64,000 nt of DNA from NCBI RefSeq assembly GCF_004664715.2, contig NC_051082.1, forward strand, positions 5,633,848-5,697,847, written 5' to 3'. Both the position numbers and the translations under genes were made by a program. Positions 10,918 through 23,429 of this stretch are shown here, in pieces. How positions within the stretch are numbered: the first letter of the stretch is position 1; the number at the start of each line of letters is the position of its first letter. Source of the DNA: Peromyscus leucopus (taxonomy: Eukaryota; Chordata; Mammalia; Rodentia; Cricetidae). The notes under the pieces are model-generated. The model did no database searches and was not told where the DNA came from. It saw only the letters and a program-made list of their open reading frames with translations.

Positions 10918-11459
10918 AGCTGTGGATGATTGATTGACAAATAAAACACTGATTGGCCAGTAGCCAGGCAGGAAGTATAGGCGGGATAAGGAGAGAGGAG
11001 AATGCTGGGAATTGGAAGGCTGAGGCAGAGAGACCAGCTGATGCCATGAGAAGATATTAAGATACCGGTAAGCCATGAGCCATGTGGCAACTTGTAGATT
11101 AATAGAAATGGGTTAATTTAAGATATAAGAACTAGATAACAAGGCCGGGCGGTGGTGGCTCACACCTTTAATCCCAGCACTCCGGAGGCAGAGCCAGGCG
11201 GATCTCTGTGAGTTCGAGGCCAGCCTGGGCTACCAAGTGAGTTCCAGGAAAGGCTCAAAGCTACACAGAGAAACCCTGTCTCAGAAAAAAAAAAAAAAAA
11301 AGAACTAGATAACAAGAAGCCTGCTGCGGCCATACAGTCTGTAAACAATATAAGTCTCTGTGTGTTTACTCAGTTGTGTCTAAGCAGCTGCAGAACTGGC
11401 AGGTGAGAGAGAGTTGTCCTGACCATGGGCCAGGCAGGACCAGGAAGGCTCCAGCTACA
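10918..11459. mobile_element. Nested solo LTR inside the 3' LTR
   Basis: Same family as 3172-3721 (gctgtggatgattgattgac ... ctccagctaca). It is bounded by a perfect 6-bp duplication, cttggg (10912-10917 and 11460-11465), and the uninterrupted sequence is seen in the other proviral LTR. Confidence 0.8.
11143..11300 (+). repeat. B1 SINE inside the nested LTR
   Basis: gccgggcggtggtggctcac through aaaccctgtctcagaaaaaa, bounded by the duplication gaactagataacaag. Confidence 0.9.
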
Positions 11460-12017
11460 CTTGGGGAAGGTATGAGAACGCACAAGAAATTCATAGCAGG
11501 AAACAGCTGGCATATTAAAAGCTGAATACCACCAAACACTCCTTGAGATTTGGGTTCCTCTGGAAGAATTCCCTGATTCCTCCAGGTATAGCTTTACCAT
11601 ATTCAGCTGAATTCCTACTACATTCCTGCGGCTTGTAGCATCTCCCACACTTTCATTGAGTTAAAAAAAAGGAGAAATGTTTAATTTTTCTCTAAGGCAG
11701 AGAATAATGTGGGTAAATATTAAGTCTGGAGAAGACTGGAAATTGATAAGTAATGTTTAATTAATATTGATATTTAATCAACATTTTTATCAAGAATATA
11801 TATTTATAATCAATAAAACATATTTATAATCAATAATCTATATAGATGGCAAGCTGAAATTAGTCTAACCATCTAATAGGTATAGCTGTATATAATTAGA
11901 ATGTCTCTGTCCTTACAAGGGAGCAGAGGAATAACATAAATTCTGTCATTAGCTAGTATGGCATAACATGGTCAAATGTGTCTCAATACTATGATTCTGA
12001 GTTATCAAAAAGAGATG

Positions 12018-12161
12018 GTTACCGGGCGGTGGTGGCGCACACCTTTAATCCCAGCACTCGGGAGGCAGAGCCAGGCAGATCTCTGTGAGTTCGAGGCCAG
12101 CCTGGTCTACTGAGCGAAATCCAGGAAAGGCGCAAAGCTACACAGAGAAACCCTGTTTCAG

Positions 12162-12212
<51 letters not shown>
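12018..12212 (+). repeat. B1 SINE with (AG)n tail
   Basis: accgggcggtggtggcgcac through gagaaaccctgtttcag, then about 25 AG units (12163-12212). Confidence 0.9.
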
Positions 12213-12216
<4 letters not shown>

Positions 12217-12835
12217 TTAATTTTGGAATAATAACTCTATTAATCTCTGATTAGTGGAAATAATTTGGTTAAATTGTATTTTAAAGAGGCATTGTTAGAT
12301 AGAGTTATCTGAATTAGTCATGAGCATCTGTGGGACCAAGGCTGCAGTTGAAGCTGACCTAATAATTCAACTTGGTAATCAAGGCAATATTAAACCATTT
12401 AGCCATGAGAGGACAGTAATAACCTGTGTCAGGGCACACCCAGCAAGACTTACATACAGAACAATGGTCAGAAGTACATGGGGAGAATAACTGATAGGAC
12501 ATACATTTCAGGATCATGGGCAGAATTTATACAATGAATAATAGAACGTTGTTTAAAGGCTCTGGGTAGGAAGGCTCTGTAAGCAAAAAGGAATAAAAGG
12601 GAGTGACACTTGGGACATAGAATTCGCTCATGGTTGTGTCATGCTGATAGAGGGTGAAGTGAGGAGTTCAGAGCTCGGGAAAGAGCAGGCTCTTTCATAC
12701 ACTGTCCATGCAGGGAGTGACTGACTCGGTCTAGGCTGAGAGGCAGCCATGAGCATGCAGCAGGATTTCCTGCCTTGTGGGCTGGAGGGCAGGGCACAGG
12801 GCTGCAGCTAGACAGCATATCCATGGGCAGAAGAG

Positions 12836-13140
12836 CAGGATGTAGACCTGCAGCTGGACAACACATCTGTGGGCTGGAAAGCAGGATGTAGACCTGCAGC
12901 TGGACAGCACATCTGTGGGCTGGAAAGCAGGATGTAGACCTGCAGCTGGACAGCACATCTGTGGGCTGGAAAGCAGGATGTAGACCTGCAGCTGGACAGC
13001 ACATCTGTGGGCTGGAAAGCAGGATGTAGACCTGCAGCTGGACAGCACATCTGTGGGCTGGAAAGCAGGATGTAGACCTGCAGCTGGACAGCACATCTGT
13101 GGGCTGGAAAGCAGGATGTAGACCTGCAGCTGGACAGCAT
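12836..13140. repeat. 46-bp minisatellite inside the provirus
   Basis: About 6.6 tandem units of gcaggatgtagacctgcagc + tggacagcacatctgtgggc + tggaaa. Internal copies are almost identical; the leftmost is diverged (cataTCCATGGGCAGAAGA form). The unit is not a multiple of three, so similar peptides appear in all three minus frames. Confidence 0.95.
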
Positions 13141-13399
13141 ATCACGGCCCAGAGAATGACAACCTGTAACTCTTTAAATCATTAGTGTCTGCTGGGAACA
13201 AATATATATTAATGGTAGACCATGCAGTCAAGGGGTTTAAGGAGGAAACTTCTTTGTATCAACTTATTCCCAAAGCCAAGGCCCAAATATTAAGAATCTA
13301 GAGGTAAATAACAGCTTGTAATCACACTGGCAGCTAGGAGCGCCTTTGTCCTGCAGCAACCTGGCCATGTGGTGTGATCAAGCAATCCAGGACCCATAA

Positions 13400-14080
13400 A
13401 GGCAAGTCAGTGTCCTGTGGAAACAGGCAAGCACATCCTCTTCCTGACGTTATTAAAGCATCAAGACCTTTCCACTTCCCAGTGAGGAGGTCCCAGAGGC
13501 TTAGGTGTAACTTTTGTGGAGAAGTGTCTGAGGAAAGTACTCGTATTGTCCTCATGTGTATTCACATGATTAAAACAGAGCATGGTTTAAGCTATGATGG
13601 GGAGATGAATATTTAAGATCTCCACTTTGCAATTAGGATATTTGGGTTTTTTAAGTATGATGAGTTCTTTCCACTATAGCTTGACCTGGGGGTTAAGGAA
13701 TGCCTGTAATGGGAGATATGAAAGTTAAGCACCAGTTCTTAAGAGCTTTTGAAGTATATGTAAGGCCATAGTCTGCTATTAGGACTCTAGGTATTCCTAA
13801 TATAGAGAACATGAGTTAAATCCATTAGCCGTAAATCATAAGAACGTGGGCCACGTGGGTAAGTTCCCACAGGGAAAGAGTTTGTAGTTGTTGGATAAAG
13901 ATTATGAAAAGGTGCCAGTATATCCTGTCTGAGCTATCTTCAAATCTACCAACTCATAAAACAGGATGTTGTTCAGCTGTATAAGGATGGATTATCATAT
14001 GAACATCTTGTCAAAATAGTTCTTTACTTCCCTCCCTTCCCTCTCCTGGTAGGAATGCAGAAGCCTGTCCCTCACAATCT
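13400..14080 (-). pseudogene. Proviral integrase remnant
   Basis: Minus-strand translation near 13.9-13.7 kb gives fragments resembling the betaretroviral integrase core, e.g. IADYGLTYTSKAL, where the family has the second catalytic Asp. Stops and frame changes break it. Borders are approximate. Confidence 0.55.
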
Positions 14081-14109
14081 CTTTATGAGTCACAGGTAAA
14101 TGTAGCCAT

Positions 14110-14392
14110 TCTAGAGGCCCCCTTGCCATAAGCAGGCGGTGGGGGTATATTCAGTGGGCAAAATAATCAGACTCCATGGTTCGTTGTAATCTCTACGAAG
14201 GAGTCTTTTCGAATTAAGTTCCTCCTCCAAAATAGCCAAGGAAGCTTTAGCCTCTGGCATTGGTTTTCGTGGTGATCTTGGGTTAGGGTCACCATGAAGA
14301 ATGTCAAATAGAGGTTTGAATACAACCGTGGGTATATCCAGATAGGCGCACACCCAGGAAATATCCCCAAGCAGCTTTTGAAAATCATTTAG
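14110..14392 (-). pseudogene. Proviral RT connection / RNase H-proximal remnant
   Basis: Minus frame encodes text such as KPLFDILHGDPNPRSPRKP, typical of the class II ERV segment following the RT thumb. An ID element (14395-14492) cuts it from the upstream RT part. Confidence 0.65.
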
Positions 14393-14394
14393 CT

Positions 14395-14492
14395 TTTTTT
14401 TTTCTTTTTTTTCCCCCCCAGAGCTGAGGACCGAATCCAGGGCCTTGTGCTTGCTAGGCATGCGCTCTACCACTGAGCTATTCCCCAACCCC
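14395..14492 (-). repeat. ID SINE
   Basis: Antisense ID: T-rich tail, then gctaggcatgcgctctacca and ctgagctattccccaacccc. Confidence 0.85.
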
Positions 14493-15445
14493 TCATTCAA
14501 TGTTTTAAAATGGTCCATTCTTAACTGAAAAGGTTGTGGGGAGACAAAATCCGTGTGAATAACATGTCCCAAATATGAAAAAGGAAGCTGAATTTGGATT
14601 TTTTTTCAGAGGCCACTTGAAGACCATATAAAGTCAATTGTTGGACCAGAAATTGTAATGCCTCCTGCAAATATGCTCTGTCAGCATGAGAAATCAATAA
14701 ATCATTCACACAACGAACAAGATAAACATCAGAATACATTTTTATGAACTTGCAAAAAATGCTGCACCCATAAACTTTGGATACAAGCTTGGGCTAGTTT
14801 TGCTTCCTAGGTAAGTTATTCCGCTGATACCTCTGATAGAATCTCTGAGAATTTGGAGAAGACAGCTAAAAGCAAAATGCTGACAATCTTTAGGGTAAGG
14901 AGGTATAGTAAAATAGCAATCTTGTAAATCTATGACAATTATATTTTGATTTCTAGGGATGACTGTAGGAGATGGCAAGCAGGCTGTCAAGTACCCAGTG
15001 GCTCCAATAAATTTCATTTAATTTTCTAAGGTCTTGTAACGGTCTTTTAGCCTGATTTTTTTCTTTTTTCTTTTTTTTGGTTTTTCGAGACAGGGTTTCT
15101 CTGCGTAACTTTGTGCCTTTCCTGGAGCTCACTTGGTAGCCCAGGCTGGCCTCGAACTCACAGAGATCCGCCTGGCTCTGTCTCCCGAGTGCTGGGATTA
15201 AAGGCGTGCGCCACTACCGCCCAGCTCCTGATTTTTTTCTAAACAGCAAATATTGGGGTGATTCAAGGGCTGGTGGGGGGCATTATATGCCCTATTTTTA
15301 AGTTTTTCCTCCATCAGACAGGTAGCAGCTACAATTCTCTCAGCATTCAAAGGCCATTGTTTAACCCAGATAGGAGCATCAGATTTCCATGTAATGGGGT
15401 CGGCAGTTAGGGGAACAGTGGCCCCTTGGGTAAATTTTGATACCC
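14493..15445 (-). pseudogene. Proviral reverse transcriptase remnant
   Basis: RT text starts near 15.43 kb (ITWKSDAPIWVKQWPL), is split by a B1 (15058-15228), resumes with LPSPTVIPRNQNIIVIDLQD, and continues to the thumb (LQEALQFLVQQLTLYGLQVA). The catalytic box reads CVND where active enzymes have YxDD, so the active site is lost, and the frame shifts between segments. Protein family assigned by recognition. Confidence 0.75.
15058..15228 (-). repeat. B1 SINE in proviral RT
   Basis: gagacagggtttctctgcgt through ggattaaaggcgtgcgccac. Confidence 0.9.
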
Positions 15446-15469
15446 TAGGCCATGTTTGTCTTTGTTTGT

Positions 15470-15625
15470 TTGCTTTTGTTTTTTGAGACAGGGTTTCTCT
15501 CTGTAGCTTGGCGCCTTTCCTGGAACTCGCTCTGTATCCTAGACTGGCCTTGAACTAACAGAGATCCACCTGCCTCTGCCTCCCGAGTGCCGGGATCAAA
15601 GGCGTGTGCCACCACCGCCCGGCAT
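15470..15625 (-). repeat. B1 SINE between proviral protease and RT
   Basis: gagacagggtttctctctgt through aaaggcgtgtgccaccaccg. Confidence 0.9.
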
Positions 15626-15639
15626 ATTTATCATGTTTA

Positions 15640-15935
15640 ATTTCTGGAATAAGGGGCTCAATTCTGCCTTGGGCTTGTTTACCCCAGCCCTTTTCGTGGT
15701 TAAAAGCCACCTATAGCATCTGAGCTGAAATAGTCCATACTAGAGATTAATAACACACCCATGTCTTCCCCACAGGGTGACAGGTAAGAAGGGGATGACA
15801 TCTGGACAGAATATGCCATACTTTTTTTATCTGACCATCTTAATATTCCTGAGCTTCTGGCTGCATTATTAGCTTGACCTAGGCCCATAAAAGACGAAGG
15901 AGTAAATCGTCTCCAGCACTCAGCCAATCTTTTCC
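15640..15935 (-). pseudogene. Proviral protease C-terminal part with G-patch remnant
   Basis: The minus frame reads SNNAARSS-like text (here QANNAARSSGILRWSDK), then a G-patch-like stretch, KGWGKQAQGRIEPLIPE, as in betaretroviral proteases. An intervening stop and frame change break it. Confidence 0.5.
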
Positions 15936-16929
15936 TGAAATGCGAGAAATGCTAATTATTTTCTTTCCCTGTATTTTAAGCATCTAGTTGGTCTGGAGTA
16001 TTTAATTTCCTAAACCCAGAAAGCCACGTCAACAGCAGCAGTACCCTATACTCTGTCTTGCACAACTCTGAATTGTTTTTGTATTGTGGGAGGTGGAATC
16101 TAAGTCCATTCCTATAGTCTATATATGTTAGACCTCAATAAAGAATTATATCCATTGATCTAACTTAGGCATGCACCCTCAACATGTCTAGGTTATTTAC
16201 TGAGACTCATGTATCGTTTATAACATATCTAGATGTTTATATATTTATCTATCCCAATAAACTGTATTTCACACATCCTAAGGTATTTCTTAACTTTCCT
16301 AAACATTCTTTATATCTAATCCTTCATATCCTTATAAAAACTCTACATCTAAAAGCATGTTTATATTTAATTCATCAGGATACATAGGTGATTGATTACT
16401 GAGAGCAGCCAATGTGGTGAGTTCCTTTAAACAAAGGAACAGTCAAAGATTATTTTGAAATCTGTTTGGTGAGCTATCTTTTATTTGAAATTAGATAGCA
16501 GGGCAAATTATCTTTAGACCTGGTAAACGGAAATAATCTAAGTGATCTCAAAGTATAATTTGGACAAAACCCTGGCAATAAGAGGTATGGCAGTTTTGTC
16601 TAAAGTGGGAAGCTTAAATATTTTAAATGCCAAGGGGCTATGTAATGAATTGATTATATTAATATTTAGCATACTTAGCATGTATATAAATATGATTTTG
16701 TATGTGTTAGAGAATTTGATCATTATTAAGATAATCAAGCTTTAACTTATATTCTAATAATTATCTTTAATAGCTTATACTTTAAGTACAATTTATCTTT
16801 AACAGTTTAAGTTGGCCAATCAATCAATAAGTTGTATATCCTAATTATCTTTAATAGTTTATAATTAAAGTAAACTTATTTTTAACAGTTTATGTTAGTT
16901 GTCCTTATAAACTTAGAACTTTAAGGGTT

Positions 16930-17097
16930 TTTTTTGTTTTTTATTTTGTTTTTTTCGAGACAGGGTTTCTCTGTGCAGTTTTGCACCTTTCCTGGAACTC
17001 ACTCTGTAGACCAGGCTGGCCTCGAACTCACAGAGATCCGCCTGCCTCTGCCTCCCGAGTGCTGGGATTAAAGACGTGAGCCACCATCGCTCGGCAG
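16930..17097 (-). repeat. B1 SINE
   Basis: ttcgagacagggtttctctg through ggattaaagacgtgagccac. Confidence 0.9.
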
Positions 17098-17142
17098 AAC
17101 TTTAAATTTTATCCCTGTTATGTTTAGCCTAAAAATAACAGG

Positions 17143-17230
17143 TTTGGGGTTGGGGATTTAGCTCAGTGGTAGAGCGCTTGCCTAGCAAGTGCAAGGCCAT
17201 GGGTTCGATCCTCAGCTCTGAAAAAAAAAT
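17143..17230 (+). repeat. ID SINE (tRNA-Ala/BC1-derived)
   Basis: ggggttggggatttagctca gtggtagagcgcttgcctag with an A-rich tail. It keeps the A and B box text, but it is a SINE copy, not a tRNA gene. Confidence 0.9.
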
Positions 17231-17404
17231 AACAGGTTTATACTGAAGTTATTTTAATACAAACAAGAGCTCTCATTCAGGAATGTGGTATATTAGGAGA
17301 ATGACAATTTAATAAATCCTTTGTAGTGTATCATGAAATAAAATAAGCACAGTAAAAAACCCAAAATAGAGAGGAGAAGCAATTTTTGAAAATCTTTTAT
17401 CTTT

Positions 17405-17931
17405 TTATCTGTAGCAGCCGGTTTGTTCAGTCCGGATCAAGCCAGATAGCCCCGGGAATGGCAAGGGGAGGGGAGGGGCGGAGACGCAGGCCGACATGAG
17501 TGAGAAAAGAAGTAAGCATTTACTTAGGTAGGATTTCTCACTCCCCAGATGTCTCTGGGGTCCAGGAAACCAGTAGGATTTCCAGATCGTGTGGATCGTC
17601 CCCTTTCCACGGGGCTGGTTTGAATGAGTTAACTCAAGTTCTTGTACTTGGCCAAGATTTTTGTAAATAACTAAGAACTTCGTAGTAACAGTCAATCCAG
17701 AAAGAAAAGGAGAGAGAAAAGACACTTTTATAATACAGCAGCGACCCGAGAGCTGAAGAATTAGTTTATGAATGTTGGGGAATTGCCATAGTTTTAAAAC
17801 CAGCTCTGGCAGGGCAATGAGGCTTGCATTGTTATTTAAATGAAGGTTGCTGGAACTGAGTTCCTAGCTAGCTGCAGGGCAGTTTCAAAGTTTTACAGTT
17901 CAATTCAGCCCTTAGATTCCAATGAGTCACC

Positions 17932-17965
<34 letters not shown>

Positions 17966-18350
17966 AAAAGGGGGGCGGTGCTGTTAGTAGCAGGATGCAG
18001 GACGCTGCTGCTAAGGAGAACATAGCAACTCCATTAGTTCTGGTTTAAGCTCTCAGGAGGTCTTGTAGTGTGATAATATTGTGTTACCTCCTTCTAAGAC
18101 CCCAAATGAAATAACAGCAGGTTTCTCCTAGAAGGGAGGGGTTATAATCTTTGCCGCTTATCATAGTCTGCCAGTGAAACCATCCCACAAGGTCCACGGC
18201 CCTTAGGGGTCCTCTAAGTCTTCCTTTATGTTTTTCAGGGGGTCTTTTGGGATTAAGATAGTCTGTGGTTTCCTCATCTATGCTCGCAAACAGACTGGAC
18301 TTGACTGAAATGCCTCTTAAATCTGTGTCCTGTAACTTCTATCAAAAACT
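17405..18350 (-). other. Proviral leader/gag-equivalent interval, unrecognised
   Basis: Sits between the primer-site side and the RT part of the provirus. No gag motif (major homology region, CCHC zinc knuckle) was seen. It contains a long A run (17933-17962), probably a retroposon tail. Could include another insert. Confidence 0.3.
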
Positions 18351-18351
18351 G

Positions 18352-18540
18352 TTTCTCACCGGTTGGTGGTGGTGTGCACCTTTAATCCCAGCCCTCGGGA
18401 GTCAGAGGCAGGTGGATCTCTGTAAGTTCAAGGCCAGCCTGGTCTACAGAGTGAGATCCAGGAAAGGCGTAAAGCTACACAGAGAAACCCTGCCTCGGAA
18501 AAACAAAACAAAAAAAAAAACAAAACAACAACAACAAAAA
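18352..18540 (+). repeat. B1 SINE
   Basis: accggttggtggtggtgtgc through gagaaaccctgcctcggaaa, with an A/AAC-rich tail. Confidence 0.85.
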
Positions 18541-18807
18541 GTTTCTCTTTAGACTCGCTCTGACCCATGGTGCAAGAAATATTCTTAGCGAAGGGGGGAA
18601 GGTATTCATATTCAAACTACTTACTACTCTAGGAGGTACTGGGTCCTCGGGGTCTGCAGCCCCCTTTGGTGAGGTCCACTCTGTAGCTGAAGACTTTGGG
18701 GGTCACCTTTATGAACCCCTTGGAAGCTGCCTCTACTCTAGACAGCCTCTGCCAAGTGACACCTCTCTCCCTGAATGTACTTGAATGATTACTCTTCTGA
18801 TTACTAT

Positions 18808-18828
18808 GGTTACTGTTCAAAGGCACCA
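18808..18828 (-). other. Possible tRNA-Lys primer-binding-site remnant
   Basis: On the minus strand the text tggtgcctttgaacagtaac resembles the Lys-type site tggcgcccgaacaggga with a 2-nt insertion and changes. It lies 12 nt from the nominal LTR end, so the assignment is tentative. Confidence 0.35.
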
Positions 18829-18840
18829 GGTATCAAAAGC

Positions 18841-20058
<1,218 letters not shown>

Positions 20059-21974
20059 TTTCTCCCTGGAACCAGACACCTGACCTGCTCACCAAAAGTC
20101 AGACATCCCTCCATGGAATTGATCCACTCCCTAGAAAACAATAAACTGCATTAAAGGTGCAGTGGTTTGGATTAGAAATGTCCCCATCCGTCCATTTCCC
20201 CCTCCCCACAAAGTCTGGAGCTGCCTTAAAAAAGAAAAAGAAAAAAGCCTTTCAAATAATGTGTTAAATGACCGTTATTAGTCAATACTCTGAGGTCATC
20301 CCGTCCTCTTCCCTACCTGGTCACCAGCTCTGGGTGGAAAACAAGAGCAGGTGACCAACCGAGAGGAATACTGGGTCCTGAGAGATGGCGCCGTGAAGTG
20401 CTTTACACAGTTCGGAGTCCGTTAGACCTGGGCGCTGCAATGAGCAGGAAGGGAGTGCAAAGACAGGAGGATGCTGGGAGTTCATGGCGTCCAGTCTAGA
20501 GGACTCAGTAAGAAAAACCTGTCTCAAAAAATAAGATGGCCCGTGGCACACCGGGCCTGGCTGGCCTGACACTTGTGTTTAAGTAGACTAGAGACCGGCC
20601 TTGAACTCATAGAGATCAGCCTGCCTTTGCCTCTGGAATGCTGGGATTACAAGCGTGTACCACCAAACCCAGCCCAAATTTTTGAAATATTTAAAAATAA
20701 AAGGGAAGGGCTGGGGGTGGGGGTTGGCGCACGCCTTTAATCCCAGCACTGGGGAGGCAGAGGCAGGTGGATCTCTGTGAGTTCGAGGCCAGCCAGGGCT
20801 ACACAGAGAAACCCTGTCTCAAAAAAAACCAAAAAATAAAAAAAAAAGTGTGGGGGGACGACGACAAATTCATCATGGGCCTACAAGATGGCTCAGAGGG
20901 TAAAGACACTTGCTGCCAAATCTGATAACCTGAGTTTAACCCCCAGAACCCACATTTGTGGAAGGAAAACTGACTTCCAGAAGTTGTTCTCGCTTGTCCT
21001 CTGCCTTCCATCCACACTGAGGCATGTGTGCATACGCGCACGCGCACACACACACACACACACAGATAATGTAAAAAAGAAAAAAAATGTCATGTTTTTC
21101 AACAGAGGCCAATAATTATGCCGGAAACCATCTACTGGAGACTACACATATACTAGGCACCTATTCTAGAGCTAAGCTGTACCCGACCTCAGGCTGTACG
21201 TATGTCTAAGGTTTATATTTTTAATGATGTATAAGTGTGTCTAAGTGAAGTTCAGGTGCCCCAAGCGACCTGGAGTCTGATCCCCTGGAGCTGGAGTCAC
21301 CGGTGGCTGTGAGCCACTCACTATGGGTGTCGGGAACTGAACTTGGGTCCTCTTCAAGAGCAGTGCACATTCCTAACTGTCGAGCCTTCTCTCTCATCCC
21401 TGAAAATGTCTTGGTTCTAAGTGTATACATTTCCTAGGAGAGACAGAATTAGCTGGAAGGACAGGGGAAGGGGAAGAGCCAGTTATAAACCCATAGGAGC
21501 CCTGGGGTGTTCAGGGCGGGGGACGTAAATGTTCTGCAGTGACTGTGGTGTGGATAAGGTTGTGTGGTGTGTCAAAACGTGTGGGTTTTTTGTTTCTCTT
21601 TCACGACGGGGCTTGAATCCAGGGCAAACCCTATATTACTGAGCTATACCCCAGACCAAAACTGTACTTTTGAATTTGCTTGTTTTCTAAGACAGGATCT
21701 TGCTATGCAGTCTAGGGTGCCTTTGAACTAATCCTCTTGCCTGGGTGCTGGTATTCCAGGCAAGTACTTGAAATTCCTACCTCTAAAGTATACTCCTTTT
21801 TTTGTTTTGAGACAGGGGATCTGTGTAGCCCTGGCTGTCCTGAACTCGCTCTGTAGATCAGGTAGTTTTAAACTCAGAGATTCACCTGCCTCTGCCTCCT
21901 GAGTGCGGGGATTAAAGGTGTGTGCCATCACCTCTGGGCTTTGTACTCGTTTTTTTTAAAAAAAGATTTTATTT

Positions 21975-22110
21975 ATTTTGGTTTTTCGAGACAGGGTTTC
22001 TCTGTGTAGCTTTGCGCCATTCCTGGAACTCACTCTGTAGACCAGGCTGGCCTCGAACTCACAGAGATCCGCCTGCCTCTGCCTCCCGAGTGCTGGGATT
22101 AAAGGTGTGG

Positions 22111-22149
<39 letters not shown>

Positions 22150-22155
22150 CGGCTT
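21975..22155 (-). repeat. B1 SINE with internal GCC expansion
   Basis: Antisense B1 (gagacagggtttctctgtgt ... gggattaaaggtgtgg), then 12 GCC units (22111-22146) in place of the normal 'gcgccaccacc', then accc ggc. Confidence 0.9.
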
Positions 22156-22159
22156 AAAG

Positions 22160-22362
22160 TTTGTTTTTTTTTTTTTTTTTAAGATTTATTTATTTATTAT
22201 GTATACAGTGTTCTGTCTGCATGTATGCCTGCAGGCCAGAAGAGGGCGCCAGATCTCATTACTGATGGTTGTGAGCCACCATGTGGGTGCTGGGAATTGA
22301 ACTCAGGACCTCTGGAAGAACAGCCAGTGCTCTTAACCTCTGAGCCATCTCTCCAGCCCCAA
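22160..22362 (-). repeat. B2 SINE
   Basis: T-run, gtatacagtgttctgtctgc, agaagagggcgccagatctc, ending gagccatctctccagcccc. Confidence 0.9.
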
Positions 22363-23429
22363 AAAAGATTTTATTAATGTATGTGTACACATGAATGTAT
22401 ACTGTGTGTATCCAGGTACCTGTGCAGGCCAGAGGGAGTCAGATCCCCTGCAACTGGAGTTCTAGGTGGTTGCAAGGTACCTGATGTGGGTGCTGGGAAC
22501 CAAACCCAGGTCCTTTTCAAGAACAGGAAGCACATCTCTCCAGCCCTAAACTGGACTGTTTTGTTTCTGAGACAGTGTACTGGCCTGCCCTTAGGGTCCT
22601 GACAGGATACACCTCAGCTGCATGCAGCCACTGAGAGCACCCCTGTGCACATTCCTCATAAAAGGCGGGCCCTGTCACCTCCTGTCTTTCTCTTCCTTGG
22701 CTCTCGTCCCCAGGGACCAGTCTCTGTCCCCTTCTCTCTCCTCCTCTCAATAAACCTCCCATGGGTATGGTGTGACTCCTTCCCGCCGTTTTTAAAATGC
22801 AACAGACAGGTTCTCATTATGTAGCCTTGGCTGCTCTGGAACTCAAGAGTAAACCCAGCTGGCCTCAGAGATCCACCTGCCTCTGCCCCCAAAGTGCTGG
22901 ATTAAAGGCGTGTGTCGCCATGTTGAGTTGAGAAGTGTACTCACAAATGAGGTCAATTTTATTGTCACTTTATTAAGCCTGCCTTTCGGGCCGGGACACA
23001 GCTCAATGGAAGAGCACTTGTGTGGTATGCATAAAGAACCAGCTGTCATCCCCACCAAACCGGAACAGAAACCATAAAAACAGGCTTTTTTAGAAAGCAT
23101 ACAGGGTGTGTATGGGTGCCCCTGGAACTGGAGTTAAGGACAATGGTGAGCGTGGTGCTGGGGACAGAAACCAGGTGCTCTGGGGGGAGCAGCCAGTGCT
23201 CTAACCACCAGGCAATCCCTCCATCCTCCATTCCCTCCACCCCCCATCCCCTCCAGCAGGTAAATGTTCAACTCAAAGTCCCTGAGTAAAACATACAGCA
23301 GAAAAATTTGAAGCCTAATTCTGTTCCCCAGTTAGAAACGAGGGTCACCAAAGTCAGCAGACATGCAATAGCTCAAGAAAGAAACTGGAAGCCACCACTG
23401 TGGCCCAATCAGGAGACAAGACAGAGTGG

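Larger units (their letters stand above)
10043..11640 (-). repeat. 3' LTR of the provirus, with a nested LTR
   Basis: Matches the other LTR with scattered substitutions, e.g. 'gcggcttgtagca' here against 'gcagctcatagca'. It is interrupted at 10918-11459 by a different solo LTR, itself interrupted by a B1. Confidence 0.85.
20160..23425. other. Intergenic DNA between the provirus and Unc119b, SINE-rich
   Basis: No gene recognised. Contains B1 copies (20720-20835 plus; 21790-21945, 21975-22155 and 22800-22925 minus), B2/B4-like copies (20878-21065 plus; 21190-21410, 22160-22362 and 22363-22545 minus), ID-like pieces (21590-21660 minus, 22988-23062 plus) and an LTR-like fragment at 22555-22770 with AATAAA at 22749-22754. 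Confidence 0.6.

Noticed and set aside
4499..13140. Tandem arrays that could look like CRISPR
   Set aside because: Both the 27-bp and 46-bp arrays are head-to-tail with no unique spacers, no cas genes are present, and the DNA is mammalian.
12639..13145. 168-codon repeat protein (CCPAAGLHPAFQ-like)
   Set aside because: Three frames give related peptides from a 46-bp minisatellite inside a dead provirus.
17143..17230. tRNA-like gene with A and B boxes
   Set aside because: Sequence and A-rich tail match an ID SINE; no full cloverleaf with acceptor stem was apparent.
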